Of a stretch of 8,563 nucleotides of DNA, positions 6,563 to 8,563 are shown piece by piece (position 1 is the first letter of the stretch; each line of letters begins with the position of its first letter). Location: the NCBI GenBank assembly GCA_002361365.1, contig DEST01000065.1, positions 1 through 8,563 on the forward strand, given 5' to 3'. This DNA comes from Alphaproteobacteria bacterium UBA3307 (GTDB lineage Bacteria > Pseudomonadota > Alphaproteobacteria > RF32 > CAG-239). The position numbers and the translations under genes were made by a program. The notes below the pieces were generated by a model, which was given only the letters and a program-made list of their open reading frames with translations, made no database searches and was not told the origin of the DNA.

Positions 6563-6615
6563 ATTACCCTTTTCGCGTGGTGTATCAAAATCGGTACATA
6601 AGCGAAAAGGGTAAT
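6563..6615 (-). terminator. Perfect 14-bp inverted repeat after rpoA, probable operon terminator
   Basis: ATTACCCTTTTCGC (6563-6576) and its exact reverse complement (6602-6615) flank a 25-nt spacer that can form a small inner TGTA/TACA hairpin (6581-6584 with 6595-6598). It begins 23 nt after the rpoA stop. On the minus strand only three T residues follow the stem, so it is a poor intrinsic terminator by the U-tract rule. It may stop transcription with help, protect the 3' end, or be a protein-binding site. Confidence 0.5.
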
Positions 6616-6638
6616 AAGTAATAGACTATATATAGTTT

Positions 6639-7649
6639 TTAGAACTGGTCAGAAGTACGTTTTGCCAATTCTTCAATGTTCTCAGGAGGCCAACCCGGAG
6701 TTTCCATTCCGAGATGAATTCCCATTTTAGCTAATACTTCTTTGATTTCATTCAAAGATTTGCGCCCAAAGTTTGGAGTACGCAACATTTCTGCCTCAGT
6801 CTTTTGAACCAAATCACCAATATAAACAATATTGTCATTTTTAAGGCAATTTGCCGAACGAACAGAAAGTTCAAGCTCATCAACCTTACGTAACAAGTTT
6901 TTATTAAACGGCAGCTCTTCTCTGATATCTTCAGCCTCATTTTCCGGTTCGTCAAAGTTGATAAACGGCTTCAACTGGTCTTGCAAAATGCGCGCAGCCA
7001 AAGCAACTGCATCTTCAGGGGTTACTACACCGTTGGTTTCAACAATCATAGTCAACTTATCATAGTCGGTAATTTGCCCAACACGGGTGTTTTCTACCTT
7101 GTAAGAAACTTTTTTAACCGGAGAATAAATTGCATCAACGTTAATCAAACCGATTACTGTATCTGCATTCATATTATTTGCAGCCGGAACATAACCTTTT
7201 CCGGTAGTAACAGTTAATTCCATATTGATTTTTGCCCCAGCATCAAGCGTGCAAATGACGTGCTCCGGATTTTTGATTTCTACATCATGACCGGTTTCTA
7301 TCATTGCTGCCGTAACAGTGCACGGACCTTCTGCCTTTAAGGTAAGAGTTTTTGCCGATTCGCTATGAACGGCAACAGCTAATTCCTTAACGTTCAAAAC
7401 AATATCAGTAACGTCTTCGTGTACGCCAGAAATTACTGAAAATTCGTGCAGAACACCATCAATTTTGATTGCCGATACGGCACCGCCTTGCAAAGAAGAT
7501 AGTAAAACTCTTCTTAAAGCATTACCTAAAGTCAGACCGAAGCCTCTCTCTAAAGGTTCAACCACTATTTTTGCTTTGTTTGTGCCTTCTTCTTGAGACA
7601 CATCCAACTTTGTTGGTTTAATCAATTCTTGCCAATTCTTTTGAATCAC
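6639..7649 (-). CDS. rpoA: DNA-directed RNA polymerase subunit alpha
   Basis: 336 residues, a normal length for the class. The N-terminal domain (about 1-235) dimerises and nucleates beta and beta-prime assembly; it shows the family block [20 protein letters not shown] with R46/R47 matching the E. coli R44/R45 region. After an acidic linker ([12 protein letters not shown] region), the C-terminal domain carries [10 protein letters not shown] and [13 protein letters not shown], the helix-hairpin-helix that binds UP elements and activators; R264 and N267 correspond to E. coli R265 and N268. The start is GTG at 7649, preceded by AAGGA (7658-7662) 8 nt away. It follows rpsK after an 88-nt gap with a hairpin, in the same operon direction. 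rplQ, its usual partner downstream, is absent. The identification is certain. Confidence 0.98.
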   Translation of the reverse strand: MIQKNWQELIKPTKLDVSQEEGTNKAKIVVEPLERGFGLTLGNALRRVLLSSLQGGAVSAIKIDGVLHEFSVISGVHEDVTDIVLNVKELAVAVHSESAKTLTLKAEGPCTVTAAMIETGHDVEIKNPEHVICTLDAGAKINMELTVTTGKGYVPAANNMNADTVIGLINVDAIYSPVKKVSYKVENTRVGQITDYDKLTMIVETNGVVTPEDAVALAARILQDQLKPFINFDEPENEAEDIREELPFNKNLLRKVDELELSVRSANCLKNDNIVYIGDLVQKTEAEMLRTPNFGRKSLNEIKEVLAKMGIHLGMETPGWPPENIEELAKRTSDQF

Positions 7650-7657
7650 GGGTTTTG

Positions 7658-7662
7658 TCCTT
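7658..7662 (-). promoter_or_regulatory. Ribosome binding site supporting the GTG start of rpoA
   Basis: AAGGA on the minus strand stands 8 nt before the GTG at 7647-7649. The encoded [12 protein letters not shown] matches the standard RpoA N-terminus, so a later ATG is not needed. Confidence 0.7.
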
Positions 7663-7695
7663 TTCTTTAGAAGTTATATATGCATATATTAAAGC

Positions 7696-7726
7696 ACGGT
7701 AACAGGCCGCAATAGGCCTGCACCGT
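7696..7726 (-). promoter_or_regulatory. GC-rich intercistronic hairpin between rpsK and rpoA
   Basis: On the minus strand ACGGT (7726-7722) pairs with ACCGT (7700-7696), and CAGGCC (7720-7715) with GGCCTG (7708-7703), around a 6-nt loop. One nucleotide is bulged on one side and two on the other. The 11-bp stem starts 11 nt after the rpsK stop and is followed by GCTTTAATA, not a strong T-run. Likely roles are partial attenuation, RNase processing, or 3'-end protection that sets rpoA apart from the ribosomal protein genes. Confidence 0.6.
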
Positions 7727-7737
7727 AAAAAATAAAA

Positions 7738-8124
7738 TTAGACGCGGCGTCTTTTTCTCAAACGGCAACCGTTATGCGGAATCGGTGTAACATCACGAAT
7801 CGAGGTGATGGTAAAACCGACAACCTGTAATGCTCTGATGGCGGATTCTCTACCCGAACCCGGACCTTTTACTTCTACCTCCAGAGTTTTCATTCCGTTT
7901 TCTTGTGCTTTTTTGCCAGCTTCCTCAGCAGCAACTTGCGCGGCATACGGAGTTGATTTTCTGGAACCCTTAAAACCTTGAGCTCCGGCGGTTGACCAAG
8001 AAACAGTGTTGCCTTGAGCATCCGTTATGGTAACTCTGGTATTATTGAAAGAAGAATCGATGTGAGCCACACCGGAAGTAATATTCTTTTTTTCTTTTTT
8101 CTTTTTAATTGTAGCTTTAGCCAT
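7738..8124 (-). CDS. rpsK: 30S ribosomal protein S11
   Basis: 128 residues from the ATG at 8124. S11 sits on the platform of the small subunit next to 16S rRNA helices near the E site and the mRNA exit. The sequence has the expected basic start ([14 protein letters not shown]), the core [19 protein letters not shown] and [14 protein letters not shown], and the strongly conserved tail from [13 protein letters not shown] to [10 protein letters not shown] and a final KRRRV. A GTG in frame at 8130 would add two residues, but the Shine-Dalgarno TGAGGT (8133-8138) would then be only 2 nt away, so the ATG with 8-nt spacing is chosen. The gene starts 14 nt after the rpsM stop, so the Shine-Dalgarno fills the gap and the two are surely co-transcribed. 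The identification is certain. Confidence 0.98.
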   Translation of the reverse strand: MAKATIKKKKEKKNITSGVAHIDSSFNNTRVTITDAQGNTVSWSTAGAQGFKGSRKSTPYAAQVAAEEAGKKAQENGMKTLEVEVKGPGSGRESAIRALQVVGFTITSIRDVTPIPHNGCRLRKRRRV

Positions 8125-8132
8125 TTGCACTT

Positions 8133-8138
8133 ACCTCA
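8133..8138 (-). promoter_or_regulatory. Ribosome binding site deciding the rpsK start
   Basis: TGAGGT on the minus strand is directly next to the rpsM stop (TAG 8139-8141) and 8 nt from the rpsK ATG at 8124. The spacing rules out the GTG at 8130. Confidence 0.75.
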
Positions 8139-8507
8139 CTATTTCTTCTTATTCGCAATAGTTTTACGTTTACCTTTACGAGTACGAGCATTTTGTTTGG
8201 TGCTCTGACCGCGTACCGGCAAGCCTTTACGATGTCTTAAACCGCGATAGCAACCCAAATCCATCAAACGTTTGATGTTGGTGCCTACTTCACGGCGCAA
8301 TTCACCTTCCACCAAGTAATCACTGTCGATTACTTCACGAATTTTCATAATTTCATCATCAGATAAATCATTAACACGGCGGCTAATATCTATCCCCGAT
8401 TTTGCGCAAATGTCTTGAGCAGACTTACGTCCAATGCCGAAGATATAAGTCAATGCGACTTCAATTCTCTTCGCACTTGGAATATTTACACCAGCTATAC
8501 GAGCCAA
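8139..8507 (-). CDS. rpsM: 30S ribosomal protein S13
   Basis: 122 residues. S13 lies in the head of the small subunit, contacts 16S rRNA, S19 and the 50S subunit (intersubunit bridges), and its basic tail reaches toward the P-site tRNA. The sequence shows the invariant start [20 protein letters not shown], the helix-two-turn-helix region [12 protein letters not shown], and the conserved [20 protein letters not shown] box followed by a lysine-rich tail. The start codon is TTG (8505-8507): upstream in frame there are only AAT, TTA, AGA and TGG before a TAA at 8520-8522, so no ATG is possible. A TGGAGA Shine-Dalgarno 6 nt upstream supports it. The gene is followed at once by rpsK. The identification is certain. 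Confidence 0.97.
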   Translation of the reverse strand: MARIAGVNIPSAKRIEVALTYIFGIGRKSAQDICAKSGIDISRRVNDLSDDEIMKIREVIDSDYLVEGELRREVGTNIKRLMDLGCYRGLRHRKGLPVRGQSTKQNARTRKGKRKTIANKKK

Positions 8508-8513
8508 ATTTAA

Positions 8514-8519
8514 TCTCCA
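8514..8519 (-). promoter_or_regulatory. Ribosome binding site supporting the TTG start of rpsM
   Basis: TGGAGA on the minus strand ends 6 nt before the TTG at 8507. The ATG that overlaps this site (8520) is in another frame. The site explains how a weak start codon could still be used for an essential ribosomal protein. Confidence 0.75.
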
Positions 8520-8563
8520 TTATTCAAAAAATTAAAACATTTAAAAAGTTGATCACCACTTTT

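Noticed and set aside
6625..6636. 12-bp palindrome ACTATATATAGT just after the rpoA stop
   Set aside because: It is short and AT-rich, with no T-run or repeat elsewhere that would give it a function.
8125..8130. GTG start two codons upstream for rpsK
   Set aside because: The Shine-Dalgarno would be only 2 nt away, and S11 proteins normally begin MAK at the chosen ATG.
8508..8563. Possible 3' end of the gene upstream of rpsM
   Set aside because: Two minus-strand frames are open from the edge (stops at 8524-8526 and 8510-8512), but neither short peptide resembles the usual neighbour adk or any known C-terminus.

Overview
The window is a low-GC stretch of a bacterial chromosome, most probably from an alphaproteobacterium. 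The order rpsM-rpsK-rpoA with no rpsD in between is the alphaproteobacterial arrangement, and the S13, S11 and RpoA sequences and lengths fit that class. The base composition and a very large surface adhesin suggest a host-associated (for example gut) lineage; that part is inference. All six recognisable genes lie on the minus strand, so the window reads from right to left.

Right end (about 6640-8507): the tail of the ribosomal protein operon. rpsM (S13, TTG start) is followed after 14 nt by rpsK (S11). An 88-nt gap holding a GC-rich hairpin leads to rpoA (GTG start). After rpoA comes a perfect 14-bp inverted repeat around a 25-nt spacer, the likely end of the operon. The usual next gene, rplQ (L17), is not there, and the gap is too short to hold it.

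Centre (937-6390): one 1,817-residue autotransporter-like protein fills almost two thirds of the window. In order it has a signal peptide, one ankyrin-like repeat, a glycine-zipper hydrophobic segment with a Gly/Ser linker, a domain with 38 cysteines in 310 residues (four tandem ~33-residue units and a closing EGF-type signature), about 30 'YG[MI]' beta-solenoid repeats including four copies of a longer super-repeat, a helical linker, and a C-terminal outer-membrane beta-barrel ending in phenylalanine. The barrel-coding part looks clearly richer in GC than the passenger in the lines counted by hand.

Left end (1-746): a Skp/OmpH-family protein with no signal peptide, a two-stem terminator whose mismatches become G-U pairs only in the minus-strand transcript, and the first 33 codons of a SemiSWEET/PQ-loop sugar transporter that runs off the window.

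The ribosomal genes are housekeeping. The adhesin and the Skp-like protein may be linked through outer-membrane protein biogenesis, but the lack of a signal peptide argues against a normal periplasmic role for the latter. The most interesting object is the autotransporter, with its eukaryote-like ankyrin plus cysteine-rich front end on a repeat-rich solenoid, sitting where rplQ is normally found. No stretch longer than 300 bases lacks a gene.
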